Shown here piece after piece: positions 1 to 11,184 of a stretch of DNA of 64,000 nt. This stretch comes from Isoetes taiwanensis (Eukaryota > Streptophyta > Lycopodiopsida > Isoetales > Isoetaceae): positions 3,560,488 to 3,624,487 of the forward strand of contig JAJEKV010000050.1 in assembly GCA_021234155.1 (NCBI GenBank). Reading direction: 5' to 3'. Both the position numbers and the translations under genes were made by a program. The notes under the pieces were generated by a model. The model had not been told where the DNA came from and did not search any database. It saw nothing but the letters and a program-made list of their open reading frames with translations. How positions within the stretch are numbered: the stretch's first letter is position 1; each line of letters begins with the position of its first letter.

Positions 1-111
1 GTAGGGGTTCTTTTAACTTAGGATTTTGTAAATAGGGCGCAGCCCATAGCGGATATATATGGGCAAGGCCCAACTTTTGTTTTTCTCCCCGAATATAATA
101 TAAATATGCTT

Positions 112-1318
112 CTAGTCACTGTCTTCTGAGTTTGAATGTTCTTGTTGATCGTGAGAATGAACTGTTGTATGCTCTGTATGAAATTGTTTGAGGCGAAAAC
201 CATTTACCAGGGTAGGTAATGGAGTGTCATCTAACTCGGCAGCTTGAAAACGCTGGGTTGCACCACTTGAATAATTTGATAAGGACCAAGCCACCTGAAC
301 TTTAATTTGCCTGGAAAATTTTTGTAACGAGAATCATAAAGCAAAACCAAATCATCTTCTTTAAAAGTTTTGGCTTTCAGATGTTTGTCATGCAAGGATT
401 TCCGCAACTGTTGGCCATGAAGAACACGAATATAAGCATCTCTTCGAAGTTCATCCAGCTGTTCAAGTTGATAAACCCGTTCTTTAAGAGCTGCAGGTGG
501 ATTTTGTGCGGTAGAAAGTTGGAAACGAAGAGTCGGAAGAACATATTCAAAGGGCATCAAAGCTTCTTGACCATAAACCAACTTGAAAGGAGTGTGGCCC
601 GTAGCAATTTTGAAACATGTGTTGTAAGCCCAAAGAACAGTAGGTAACTTTTCTTGCCAATCCGTGCGAGAGGCATCATAGATTTTCTTCAAAATAGTGA
701 TTAGAGTTTTGTTGGTGCTTTCGGCCAGACCATTCCCTTGAGGATAGTAAGGTGTGCTTTTTCTGTGATGGATATGCAAATAATCCGTCAGCTCCTTGAT
801 GGTATGATTGATGAAGTGCACTCCACGATCACTAACAAGTTCCGTGGGACAGCCAAAACGTGTGATGATGTGCGTGTAAAGAACCTTGGCTGTGCTGGCT
901 GCAGTGTTGTCTGGTAGGGCACAGGCCTCCGCCCATTTTGTAGCATAATCAGTGATGACCAGAATGTAGCGAGCACGGGTGTGCCGCACAGGTGGATCCA
1001 TGGGCCCCACAAAGTCCATGCCCCATTTGCTGAAGGGGAGCAGCATGGCGACCGGCGTCAACGGGAGAGTGTCAGGGCCGTGGGCCGACCCACACGCTGA
1101 CAGACATCACATGTGCGGGCGTGAGCGTGGGAATCCTTGAAGAGCGTGGGCCAGAAGTAGCTTGTCAGAAGAATTTTGCATGCCGTGGTGTCACCATGAA
1201 AATGACCACCACCAAGCCCTTCATGGGCTTGTCGAACGATATCGGGCACTTCGTGAGGAAGAACACAGCGTCGGAGCACCAAATCTTTGCCGCGTTTGTA
1301 CAGATGGCCCGCGACCAT
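112..1318 (-). pseudogene. Integrase of the gypsy element
   Basis: Integrase inserts the cDNA into chromosomal DNA. The N-terminal HHCC zinc domain is at 1318-1058 (GGGHFHGDTTACKILL followed by CDVCQRVGRP). The catalytic core is at about 1030-600 in the next frame: D in WGMDFVGPM and VITDYATKW, D in LVSDRGVHF, E in GLAESTNKT, followed by TGHTPFKLVYGQEA. The C-terminal end (LVLLYDSRYKNFPGKL, GPYQIIQVV) shifts frame near 231-290 and ends with a stop near 112. There are two frame breaks. The tail has no visible chromodomain. Confidence 0.85.
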
Positions 1319-1440
1319 GGTGTAGTCACGGACCTCACGGAGAAACTGACGGCGGCGTGAGTGAAGCTTTGCTGGAGAGAGCGTGGGATCTTCAGAAGGA
1401 AGAGCACCAGTGAGGAGATACTGCTGAAAGTTGGCCGTGA

Positions 1441-2642
1441 CTAAGAATAGTTGTGCGTCAGGGAAGGCATCAGAAACAAATCTGGCACAACATGAGATTT
1501 GTCGGCTTTATGAACAATTTCAAAAGGAGCGAATTCTTGCAGAAGAAGGACCCAACGCGCAATTCTGCCCGTGGGTGTGGCCTTGTTGATTAAATAAAGA
1601 AGAGCCTGATGATCAACAAAGAACTTGATCTTGCTTCCCAACAAATAATGTCGGAAACGTTGGACACAAAAAACTAAGCCCAAGGCTTCCCGTTCGGTGG
1701 CAGAGTAGTTGCGCTCAGCAGGATTGAGTTTTCTGCTGGCATAACGGTTTGGTTTATCGGTGTGCTCGTCATATGCTTGAGAGAGAACAGGACCAATAGC
1801 AAACGCTGAGACATCAACATGAACATGAAAAGGCTTGTCCCATTGATAAGGAACAAGCACGGGGGCCTGAGTAAGCAAGAGCTTCAACTGTTGGAAAGCA
1901 GCGTCCGCATGGGAATTCCAAGCCCAAGTGGATTCATCACCCGTGAGTTTATGAATGGGATCAGCAATAGCTGCAAGGCCAGGAATGAAGGTGGAATAGT
2001 AATTTACCTTACCCAGGAAAGAGCGTGTCTCTTTGATATTGGTTGGTGCTTGAGCCTTAAGCACACAACTGATTTTAGCAGGATACCTGCTTGACTAACC
2101 ACATGACCCAACAGAACACCACAAGTGACGCAGAAGGTGCATTTCTCTGGATTTAGACTAATACCAGACTCATCACATTTCTGAAAGACGAGCTCTAACT
2201 TGTCCAGGTGATCATCCATGGAACTGTAGGCTGAAAAGTCATCTTGAAAGATCTGGAGAAAAGGTTTCTCCTTCATATAGTCGTGAAAGACAGAGAGCAT
2301 GATGTGTTGAAAGGTGGACGGAGAGTTTGATAGACCAAAAGGAACCACCTTGTAGGCAAAAGTGCCCCACGGGGTGGTAAAGGTAGTCTTGAGTTGATCT
2401 GCCTCTTTGATAGAAAATTGATTGTAGCCAAAAAAACCATCCATGAAGGAGTACATTTCATGACCAGCAACCTCTTCCAGAACCTGGTCTGTGAAGGGAA
2501 GCGGGAAGTGATCACGCTCCATGGCTTGATTGAGTTTGCGATAGTCCACGCAAACACGGATCTTACCGTTGTGTTTGAGAGCAATGACAATGGGGCTCAC
2601 CCATTCAGAATGTTTGACCTCATAAATCAAGCCTGCGGCTAA
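1441..2642 (-). pseudogene. Reverse transcriptase and RNase H of the gypsy element
   Basis: The RT part (about 2630-2090) shows VSPIVIALKHNGKIRVCVDYRKLN, the fingers/palm signature of Ty3/gypsy RT (positions about 2600-2530). The catalytic box reads FQDDFSAYS at about 2245, keeping the DD pair but with Q where many relatives have C or V. The sequence GHVVSQAGI at about 2110-2085 precedes a small deletion and frame change near 2085. The next frame (2064-1441) gives the connection (RSFLGKVNYYSTFIPG) and RNase H (HVHVDVSAFAIG, then NYSATEREALGLVF, then FFVDHQALLYLI). It ends at a stop at 1441, short of the integrase. The gene order is normal but the frame is broken. Confidence 0.85.
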
Positions 2643-2705
2643 GAGTTTGTCAATTTCGGCTTTGACACGGTCACGGTAATTTGAGTTGAGCCGGTACTGT
2701 CGTTG

Positions 2706-4213
2706 CTAGACAGGACGTGCATCTGGTTTGGTAGGAATGGTGAGTTCCCCCAAGTCTTTGTTAATACCTCGAAGATCTTTATAGCTCCAGGCAAAAATAT
2801 GTTTGAAGTTTTTGAGCATGACGGCGCGTGCGCGATAGTTGGACGGAAGATTGGCAGCTAGGCGGACGGGTTGATTGTTACCAACGTCCACAATCTCCAC
2901 CTCAGGAGTCTGAATGTGTGGAACAACTTCCGTGTCTTGGACAACATGAGCAGGAGATTGAAACATGACGAGAGGAGCTGCATTTTGTGTCGTGAAGAAA
3001 AGCGGTTGCTGAGCTTCATCAAGCAGTGGTTGCTTCATGACGGCATGTACGTCCACCGTTTCGGGAGGAAGTTCTGTGGCTGAAAAATGGTCAAGACGTT
3101 GAATTCTATTGCAAGGAGCCAGGTATGGGTCGAGCAGAGCGGCCACAGCCTGGTCCTGATCCAGAGTCATCTCACCCCAAGGATCAGCATATTCAGGGTA
3201 GGATGAAAGAGGCAGACTCGCGGGTGGAGCCTGAACATTATAGATATGTTGTGCGTCTTCCGAATCAGTGTCGGAGAGAGAGGGTTCGGCATGTTCAACA
3301 GAGATGATCTTGCCTGTTTCCAAATCCATGGTGGCATTGAGATGACCATCTGTAATGACGAGCTGGTCCGTGGCCCAGTAATGAATACTTTTTGCCTGAC
3401 GGAGAAAAGGTCTGCCTACCAACATTTCATAATCACCGGGATCTTCGCCGGCTTTCCAAACACCAAATTCCAAAGGGAATCTGAGTTCTCCTATATTGAT
3501 GTGAAGAAGGGGTGTGACGCCTTGAGGGCACGTGATATGACCATTGGCCAACTTGATGTCATAGGGGCACGGTAAAGTTGTTTGATGCCTAATTGCTTTC
3601 TGAGCTTATCAGTAATAAGATTGACAGCACTGCCTCCATCTATTTGAACATGATTGACTTGTTGATTGCCCACCGTGGCATGTACCATGGATGTGGAGGT
3701 AGCCACTGCGCCAACCAGAACAGTGGGAAGGGGTAACTGGTCCTTGAGAGCAGGACAAAGTTTCAAAATTGTGGCAAGACTCAAAAGGATTTTGATCTTT
3801 GCAAGTTCTTTTTGGAGTTCCAAAGGAACATGAGAAAACGGATCAGCAGGATCCAAGGGAGCGGAAGTCTGAGGTAAAGAAGCAGAAACTTCTTTGAGAA
3901 GCTCTACCTCTGCAGCAATATTAGGATATGTCTGAGAGCGTGGAGTGTGAGATGACGGAGGTGCGTCATGACGTTGCTGAGCTCGGGTGGTTGCGTGAAC
4001 ATTTGCAAGCGTTCGGCCTTCAGCAGCCTGCATGAGGTTGAGGATACTTTGTCTTACCTTAGGCATGACATGAGGCATGAGTTTATCCAAATTTGGTGCA
4101 AAGTGGACCCTTTTGGCCTCATCATGAGGGATCGTGTCAACTACAAAAGCAGGTTGCGTGTCATGAGGGATGATGGTCAAGGGGCGTGAAGCCCTGGTCT
4201 GGCGTGAAACCAT
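2706..4213 (-). pseudogene. Aspartic protease and linker of the gypsy polyprotein
   Basis: The protease would cut the Gag-Pol polyprotein. The active-site region reads VQIDGGSAVNLI at about 3650-3615, a D-G/S-G type motif in which the usual second residue is glycine. The second half, containing EMLVGRPFLRQ (the usual I-LGRPFL motif) at about 3430-3400, lies in a different frame (3551-2706), so one frameshift lies near 3500-3550. The downstream frame ends at a TAG at 2706-2708. Beyond that stop the same frame resumes as the N-terminal lead of the reverse transcriptase, so the stop is premature. Confidence 0.72.
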
Positions 4214-4376
4214 ACCAACCCAATTTGACGGTTACACTGGAGGATTTAGAGCATGGTAAATTTCTTCTTGTGCTTGTTGGTCCATAGGAGGTGTGGATGA
4301 AGGAGCTGGTTGATACCTTTGTTGTGGAGGCACTCGTGGTGGCTTCCTTAGAACATGACGAGGGCCTTGTTTGCCA

Positions 4377-5819
4377 TTAGCGATCCAAAGTTGATAGGCC
4401 GATGAGGCGTACGGAAGTGGTTTGATTCGTGCTTGGAAGTTGGACTTGAGCCTGAGGAAGTTGAGGGCACGCCGTGGTGGTATGACCCCATTCCAGACAA
4501 TGATAACACTGAGCTTTGGAAGGATCAAAAGGGGGGCGGTTGCCTTGTCCTCTTGACAGCTGAGATTGCTGAGATTGTGGATACTGTTGAAGTGGTTGAG
4601 CTTGAAATTGCTGAGGTTGGTATGACGTTTGTTGCTGAGGCATGGTCTGGACCTGAAAAACCATCTTTGGTCGAAAAGGTGTAGGATGAGTACGAGTACA
4701 TTCTTCCGTGGCATGATTGCACATGTTGCAGCGTTTACAATGAGGAGGACCATTTGAGGAATTGGAGGTATTCAGTCATGAGACGAATAGCCGGAGGAAG
4801 TCCCTGTAGAAACCAGACGAGGATCTGGCTTTGCGTGGGGTACTCTTGAAGTTTGCTGAGGAGGATGTGAAGACGATCCGCAAAATCCCGGGCTGACTCC
4901 GTGGGCTCTTGCTGATTGAGTTGCTTGAGAAGAAGTTGATCATCATCTGTGGTGCCATAATGAGAAAGGAAAGCAGTCTTCATTTCTGTCCAGTTTTGTT
5001 TCCAATGGCTTTTGTTTGCCATGAGCCATTGATGAGGGGATCCATGCAACGTGGTGGAAAAGATGTGGAACTTCAGTTGAGGTGAGCGTGACCATTTAGG
5101 ACAGCCAGAGCCTCAAATTCTTCCATGTGGGTTTGAGCACTTTGATCCAATAGTTTGCCTTTAGTACTGCCAAAAGTGGGATAGGTCAGTTTAAGAGTCT
5201 GAAAAGAAGATTGTGACGGACCTTGCGCATAGAGCGGCTGAGGAGGAGGAGGTACATAATGAGGTGGAACAGCCATAGTCTCTGTATGGTGTGGCAGAGG
5301 TGCAGAAAAACCTTGAGAGTCTGGAAATGGAGCATCATGTGGGGAAGGAGCTTGAGATCCTTGTTCGTGAGGTTTGAGATCAATGAGAGTGTAAACTGGA
5401 AGAGTATGTTGAAAAGAAGAGGATTGGAGATATGTATGAATCTGGGGAGGGCCGAAAGAGACATGGGGATAACCCATTCCTCCAGGGGGAGATGATGGTT
5501 GTGAAGGCAGAGGAGTATGGCCAGAGGAGATATGAATGTAGGCACTCTCTGGAGTGTGGAAATAAGCGGGAGGGGGCTGAATAGGTGTATGATGGGGTGA
5601 CTGAGGTTGTGAACAATGTTTACACGATGGAGGAGAGCCAGGACGAGAGTGAACACGAGTAGTAGGTGGCACCGACTGAGCTCGTGAGCGAATATGGCCT
5701 CTCTCAATATCATAACCAGTGTCATACATATCTCGAGCAACTTCGCGACATTGATGGCGCTCCAAACGAGACGCCGTCTGGCAAAGGAGTTCCTCTGGAG
5801 TGAAAGCACGAGCAGACAT
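4377..5819 (-). pseudogene. gag of the gypsy element (frameshifted)
   Basis: Gag forms the retrotransposon particle and packages its RNA. The first frame starts at 5819 and runs to 5073 with a long Pro/Ser/His-rich N-terminal region. Coding continues in a second frame at 5049-4735, which contains capsid-type sequence (motif DFADRLHILLSKL), and in a third at about 4753-4377. That last part holds two CCHC zinc knuckles of C-X2-C-X4-H-X4-C spacing: CKRCNMCNHATEEC near 4740-4700 and CYHCLEWGHTTTAC near 4510. At least two frameshifts separate the pieces. The start at 5819 lies just inside the 5' LTR, as expected for gag. Confidence 0.75.
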
Positions 5820-5849
5820 TGTAAAAGAAAGAAGGAAAAGGAAATCAGA

Positions 5850-5865
5850 CCTGGCAGCGGCGACA
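5850..5865 (-). other. Candidate primer-binding site of the gypsy element
   Basis: On the minus strand, directly after the LTR end, the sequence reads TGTCGCCGCTGCCAGG. It resembles, with mismatches, the tRNA-Asp-complementary site common in plant gypsy elements (TGGCGCC...). The position is right but the match is degenerate. Confidence 0.4.
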
Positions 5866-5866
5866 G

Positions 5867-6443
5867 TGTTTGGGGTCTGGGTTCGGGAACTCCTGCAAGA
5901 CAGCCCTCTGTGAGGACCCTTGAATCAAACAGGAGAATCCGGTCGCTGTGTCACGCGGGATTTGCAAAAGAAACAAAGGAAAAGGAAAAAGAGAGAAACA
6001 AAAGATGACAATGAGAACACAATGATGAGAACAAAACTCTTTGATATCAATGATGATACATGAGCTCTCGCCAATAGAGAGAAATAGAATGGAGACAAGA
6101 CCAAAAACTCATCTAAACTCGAGTGCTAGCTCTACTCATATATATATAGTACAATGGCCTCTGGCCCAATATAGACAGTCTGTCAGATCTCGGTGCCGAC
6201 TCCTGGAAGGAGGCCTGATTTGCAGGAATGCTGGCGGTGCCTCTTGAAACGCCTGAAATGATGCTGACGCTGACGGCCCGTCACTTGTCTGTTCTCGGCC
6301 TCTTCTTTGGCGTGGGCGTGGCCTTCTGCGTGGCCTTCTACTGGGCTTTTGACGACTGACCTGTTCCTGCCTTTGGATCCTTGTTCTTGACCTGGTCCGT
6401 GGTGTGCATGAATAGTCATGTACCAGGATGTACAGGACTAACA
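5867..6443 (-). repeat. 5' LTR of the gypsy element
   Basis: The segment starts with TGTTTGG and ends with GACTAACA on the plus strand, giving the expected short inverted TGTT/AACA ends. It lies exactly between the internal region and the reverse-transcriptase relic that begins at 6444. Its partner LTR is outside the window, so the boundaries rest on termini and context only. Confidence 0.6.
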
Positions 6444-6842
6444 CTCCTTGATTCTGATTTGATGATAGCCTGACTTCAGATCTATTTTGCTAAATATGCA
6501 GGCGCCTCGTAGTTCATCAAACAAATCATCTGCTCTAGGAACTAGAAATTTATCTTTGATTGTCAGTTTGTTAAGAGCCCTGTAATCTATGCACATTCTA
6601 TATCCCTTGTCCTTCTTCTTGATCAGAATAACAGGGGCTCCAAAAGGAGAACTGCTGGGCTGAATCAGTTGTTGTTCTAACATCTCCCTTATTTGCTTTT
6701 CCAGCTCTAGCTTCTCAAAGTGACTTACTCTATATATATCTTCTTCTAGTTTTGCATATAAAAATGCTGTAGTGACATCCGTGTGGTGTACCTTTAGATC
6801 CTTTGCATTTGCCATAGCTAACAACATCTTAATACTTGCCAT
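6444..6842 (-). pseudogene. Chimeric copia/gypsy reverse-transcriptase relic
   Basis: One open frame encodes two unrelated RT pieces joined head to tail. Residues from 6842 to about 6728 are Ty1/copia RT ([31 protein letters not shown]). From about 6727 to 6446 the sequence is Ty3/gypsy RT ([55 protein letters not shown]). It is cut off at 6444 by the LTR of the gypsy element. The copia part belongs to the copia element to its right. The gypsy part comes from a different, canonical Ty3-type family than the element at 1-6443. No stop lies at the junction. Confidence 0.75.
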
Positions 6843-7732
6843 CTTGACTATTGGTGAAAAGTATCTTCATAATCCACTCCATACTTCTGTGCAAATCCCT
6901 GTGCAACTAGCCTTGCCTTGTGTTTGATGGATTTATTGTAAGCCCTTGTTTGATCTTGAAAATCCACTTGCAACCAATTACATTCTTCCCTTTTGGAAGA
7001 TCAACTATATCATAGGTGTCTGTACTGTTAAAAGCATTTAATTCATCCTCCATAGCCTTTTTCTACTGTAGTCTATCTACATTATTAAGAGCTTCTTCAA
7101 TAGCCGTGGGTGCTTCTTGATCTAGCAAGGCTAGTATTTCTACTAGATTCAATTCATTAAATTCTTATCTGATTCTTTTACTTTTCCCTAAGAAGTCTCT
7201 ATCAAAAAGTTCAGTATTAACCTTTGCTTCTTCTTGCAACATCTGAGTTTGAGTTCTCCTAGTTTTTTTTACGATTTCTCCTTCTTCTGCGGCAATATCA
7301 TCTGCATTATTTCCTTCTTCTGCTGCCACATTATCAATATCATTAGTGGTCAATGGTTCCAAGTCCCTTTGATCCTATATATTAGTAGAGTTAGTAATGG
7401 TTTCCTCATGATCATCATCACTTGTGAACTCATTGTCTATATTCTTTAATTCGTGTACCAATCCTTTTGCTTTAGCCATATCAGGTTTATGGATCATACA
7501 TTCTATAGGCTTTGGACTGTTTGTCATACCCTACCAAGTAAGTAATTCTGGCTCGATCATCAAGCTTTAACCTCTTCTCTTTTGGCACATGTACATAACC
7601 TAGGCATCCCTAGATCCTTAATTTTTCATAGCATGGTTTTGTTCTAGAGCAAAGTAGCTTTGGAGTTGAGTCATTAATGCTTGTTGATGGCAGAATACTT
7701 TGTATTTCTACAGCAGTTTTTGCTGCCTCTTC
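6843..7732 (-). pseudogene. Degraded integrase tail, linker and RT start of copia
   Basis: Short pieces in several frames match the expected region between integrase core and RT, such as the acidic linker at 7362-7165 and an N-terminal RT block ([12 protein letters not shown]) near 6990-6950. There is no long open frame. This stretch is a decayed continuation of the same element rather than a separate gene. Confidence 0.5.
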
Positions 7733-8700
7733 TCAGAGAAAATTTGGTAGTCCTGCATGCTTTATCATAGCCCTGACAGCATTTAAGATGGTCCTATTCT
7801 TCCTTTCTGCAACACCGTTTTGCTGAGGGGAGTGGCTACAAGTTAATTGTCTCTGAATTCCTTTCTCTTTACAATACCTTTTGAACTCAGTGGATAAGTT
7901 TTCTCCTCCTCTGTCTGAACGTATCTTTTTTATTTTCTTGCCTGTTTCAAGTTCTACTTCAGCAGCAAATGCTTTAAATGCCTCAAAAGCCTCGTCTTTA
8001 GTTCTTAAGCAAGCAATTTTTGTTCTTCTGCTAAAGTCATCAATGAATGTCATAAAATACATTTTTCCTCCAATGCTTCTTACATTCAATGGACCACATA
8101 GATCCATGTGTATGATGTCCAACACTCCTTTAGCTCTCTTGTGAGATGTTTTGAATGGCAGCCTAGTATGCTTTCCAAGCATGCAGCCATAGCAAATATT
8201 CTTCGCAGCAGTTAGCTCACTAGATTTAATTAGACCATGTTTGATCATGAGTTCCACATTCTTGTTGCTGGTATGACACAATCTTTCATGCCAGGTATTG
8301 ATATCAGGAGCAATAATAGCATTTACAACTGGCAAACAGTTATTATTTAAACCAAAAAGATTTCCAACCCTTTTACCAAAAAATTTGATTTCATTATTTA
8401 GGAGAACAGTACATTGCATTATGTTGAATACAACAGTGTATCCCATGTCTACCAATTGACTAACAGAAATGAAATTTCTGACTAATGATGGCATACATAG
8501 CACATCTTTTAGAACTACTGCATTCCCTTGCAAGTCAAACAATTCTAGAACATCAGCACATTGAACCTTTTGCAGCTCCCCATTTCCAAGTTTGACATAA
8601 TCTATCCTGCCTTGATTTTCTTCCTTTAACATCTTAGTTGAACTTGTCATTGTTTTTCTGCTCCGCTATCTAAGATCAGCATATCATTCTCAATATTAGC
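7733..8700 (-). pseudogene. Protease end and integrase of the copia element
   Basis: The protease motif ILDSGAE at about 8680 is followed by an in-frame stop; a long open frame then runs 8650-7733. It holds the GAG-pre-integrase domain (TWHERLCHTSNKNVEL, CYGCMLGKHTRLPF) at about 8295-8150. The integrase core has D in IHMDLCGPL, D in IRSDRGGEN and E in GVAERKNRT, with HSPQQNG just before the last. All three acidic residues are present. The core ends near 7733 by a frame change. A degraded acidic linker follows at about 7362-7165. Confidence 0.8.
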
Positions 8701-8794
8701 CTTTCCATTCTCAGAAATGGTAAAAAATATAATTACTTACCTCAGCTTCCTCATCCTCTTCACTTATGCCTTCTTCACTTTTTTTGTGTAAAAT

Positions 8795-9751
8795 TTACAA
8801 CAACATTTGATTTTCCTTTGCCCCGTCCTTGAATGATCCATTGCCTCTGCTGGATTTTCCTCTCCCTCCTTTGCTACTAAAGCATCTATTTGCAAAATGG
8901 CCTTTCCCACCACAATTATAATATTCTACTTCCTCTAATTTAGGACAATCAAATTTTAAATGGCCATGAGCCTTGCAATGATAACATGGACCAACTTGTC
9001 TTTTTTCTTTGATGTCACTTGAATTATTCCCTTTGTATCTAGTTTTGCCAGTGTACAATACTTCAACATTTTCCTCATAATCATCAAACAATACCTTAGT
9101 TTGCTCGAATTTAGTTCTTATCATCTCTTCAGCTGTTTCTCTATTTTTGGCCACATTCCTGATTAAAGTAGCTAGCTGCTTGTTTCCCTCTACTGCTCTT
9201 GCCACATGTAAAAGCTTTTGTTGTTCTGTCATGATTACACCAGCTCCTTCAGATCTGCTACTATATTGTCAAATTTAGAAAAGAACTTTGTGAGGTCATC
9301 TTCTTCTTTAAGCCTTAGTTTCCTAAGTTCTTTATCCAAAATGCCAATTTGAGATGATGATTTTTCTTCATAATGTTGAAGTAAGTACCTCCAAATTTCA
9401 CTTGGTGTTTTGCCTCTGATTTTTAGCAAAATAGATGCTCCAACCTTGCTGGTTAATATGGTATATGCCTCTTTAACCTTTGCTATACTTACTGAACTTA
9501 CTGCTATGGTGTCTGCTGCAACCATGTCAGAAAAGCTACTTCTCTCCTCTCTGCAGCCACACTAGATGATGTATTGCTTCTACTTGCCACAACACTAGTT
9601 GAACCATTAATTCAGAAACCATTTCCCACAGATCCTCATTCTCCAACACATTCTTAATCTGCTCTTTCCATATCTGGAATCCAAGACCTCTTTCATAAAC
9701 TTTAATTCCATTCAGCAAGGATGCTCCGAATCTGCTAGACATTATAACCAA
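8795..9751 (-). pseudogene. gag of the copia element
   Basis: Gag starts at 9751 (MSSRFGASLLNGIKVYERG), changes frame near 9536-9525 and again near 9235, and runs to about 8795. The central part is of the UBN2/retrotran_gag type (ILLKIRGKTPSEIWRYL, LSKFDNIVADL-like). The C-terminal part has one good CCHC knuckle, CYHCKAHGHLKFDC (about 9000-8955). A second, YYNCGGKGHFANRC, has its first cysteine replaced by tyrosine. The frame breaks and the lost cysteine mark it as inactive. Confidence 0.78.
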
Positions 9752-9763
9752 GCTCTGATACCA
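9752..9763 (-). other. Primer-binding site, initiator-Met tRNA type, of the copia element
   Basis: The minus strand reads TGGTATCAGAGC, the standard plant copia primer-binding site complementary to the 3' end of the initiator methionine tRNA. It lies one base inside the LTR end, which reads TGTTATG from 9765 on plus (…CATAACA on minus), and just before the gag start at 9751. Confidence 0.9.
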
Positions 9764-9764
9764 C

Positions 9765-9860
9765 TGTTATGATTTGAATAAAATGTCTAGCACAATCACT
9801 TAACAAGAGCTTATGAGTTAATTTATTGTAAAGATATCTATAACTTCACAATTGCTCAAT
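9765..9860 (-). repeat. 5' LTR of the copia element, partial
   Basis: The LTR begins with TGTTATG at 9765, one base outside the primer-binding site. Its outer end is not visible. The sequence passes into the 3' part of LINE-A between about 9860 and 9960, where the inversion breakpoint is inferred to lie. Confidence 0.5.
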
Positions 9861-11179
9861 AATTAACCATTGAAATTGACTTTACTGTAGCAATGAGAAT
9901 TATCATTGTAGCAATGAAAACCAATGGAAGTTCAAACCTTAATATTCGACAGCATTTCCTGTCATGATTACTTCCAAATTTATTTTTATGAGCAGTAGCA
10001 ATAGTTTCAAAGTCAAATTGGAAATTCATCTTAACCCAAAAAACTGAAGGTCTTTTCTTCCCATACAAAACACGATTTCTAGCCTTCCAGATATTCCAAA
10101 GAGCAATGAAAATAACTGTGTTATTAAAACTGTCATCATTTTGGATCAAGGAAAGCAAATTTCCATCATAATGAATCCCAAACTTTCCAGCAATCCAATT
10201 CCAAAAACTCTTCAACTTAGTGCAGCTGAAAATGTGAGACATATCTTCAATATCATTGCATCCCAAAGGGCAATCTGGCATAATATTAGGATATCTTTTA
10301 GAAAGGGAGTGCAAGTTACTTAAACTGCCATTTGCAAGAAGCCATATACAATAGGATATTTTGGGAGGGCAATATGAATCCCAAACATTCTTGAAGAGAC
10401 CTTTTAGCTGAGCATGATTAATACCCCATTTGGTCATTGCCTTGATATTATTAGGATCATAGGACAGGGACTTATAGACATCTCTCATTTTGTAATCAAA
10501 CTTGCCTTTCAGAGACCAGTCACCTTTCCCCGAGTTAGGAGAAAGATTTGACAAAAAGGCTTGATGAGGAGATAGACTTTTCTGTCAGAGGAGGTACCTC
10601 TGATGATATTTTTAAGAGCAGTCCAAGAAATTAGTCTACCACCAATTAAAAGATCTCTTATGTAATACAGACCAGCATCATGCCATTTCTTACATATCCT
10701 AGGGTGTTTGATTGCCAGAACATTGGAATTATGATTAGCTAGGATGGGGTTCCAAAAGATAGGCATATCAGAGTGCAAATGATCTGGAGAGATGAATTGG
10801 AAATGGGGAGAGATGGAATTCCAAGCCTTAATCAGATTGCTCATCAAAGGAGAGATATTTGGAGCAGTTTTCAAATGAATAAAGGCAGAGTTTGGTAACA
10901 GATGATGAACAGATGGATGACCAGAAGGATGACTGAGATTAATCCAGAATCTGATGAATTTGTGAGCAGGAGATTGGCTCCCATAAATGGCTTTCCAAAC
11001 AAATTTACCTGCAAGAGATTGGGCTTGGAGGAAAAGGTCCTTGCAGCCAAGACCACCTGATGTTTTTGTCTTGCAGATAGAATTCCAGTTAACCAAATGA
11101 CTGCCTTTCCAAATAAAATTTCTGATTATTTTATGAAGCTCAAGATAAATACACTTTGGAGCAACAAGAGCAGTAGAGA
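9860..11179 (-). pseudogene. ORF2 of LINE-A, C-terminal part with zf-RVT
   Basis: This piece continues LINE-A ORF2 on the far side of the inserted LTR element (STALVAPKCIYLELHKIIRN, then FIWKGSHLVNWNSICKTK). One frame change occurs near 10554-10510. The zf-RVT zinc-binding domain follows at about 10380-10180 (CPPKISYCIWLLANG, CPLGCNDIEDMSHIFSC). The last residues before about 9900 do not resemble a LINE C-terminus and probably read through the inversion breakpoint into copia LTR sequence. Confidence 0.8.
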
Positions 11180-11184
11180 AGTAG

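Larger units (their letters stand above)
1..6443 (-). mobile_element. Ty3/gypsy LTR retrotransposon, decayed, 3' end beyond the window
   Basis: Read on the minus strand the element runs 5' LTR (6443-5867), primer-binding region, gag with two CCHC knuckles, aspartic protease, reverse transcriptase, RNase H, then integrase. RT before integrase is the Ty3/gypsy order. Coding parts lie in all three minus frames, with several frameshifts and at least two in-frame stops, so it cannot act autonomously. No 3' LTR is recognisable in bases 1-110, so it must lie to the left of the window. The integrase tail has no visible chromodomain, which hints at a non-chromovirus lineage; that is inference. The right boundary is set by the TGTT...AACA ends of the LTR and by an older RT relic continuing immediately outside it. 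Confidence 0.88.
6728..9860 (-). mobile_element. Ty1/copia retrotransposon, decayed, lacking its 3' half
   Basis: On the minus strand the order is 5' LTR (from about 9860 to 9765), primer-binding site, gag, protease, integrase, then the start of RT, which is the Ty1/copia order. Coding is broken by several frameshifts and stops. The element ends within the RT at the chimeric junction near 6728; the rest of RT, RNase H and the 3' LTR are absent here. The outer end of the 5' LTR could not be fixed because it abuts the inversion breakpoint of LINE-A. Confidence 0.82.

Noticed and set aside
231-1061. Plus-strand frames over the gypsy region (for example 381-647 and 1121-1413)
   Set aside because: They are antisense shadows of integrase and RNase H and have no domain signatures.
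5186-5809. Alternative 207-codon frame over gag
   Set aside because: It is Leu/His/Ser-rich, the typical out-of-frame reading of the Pro-rich gag N-terminus.
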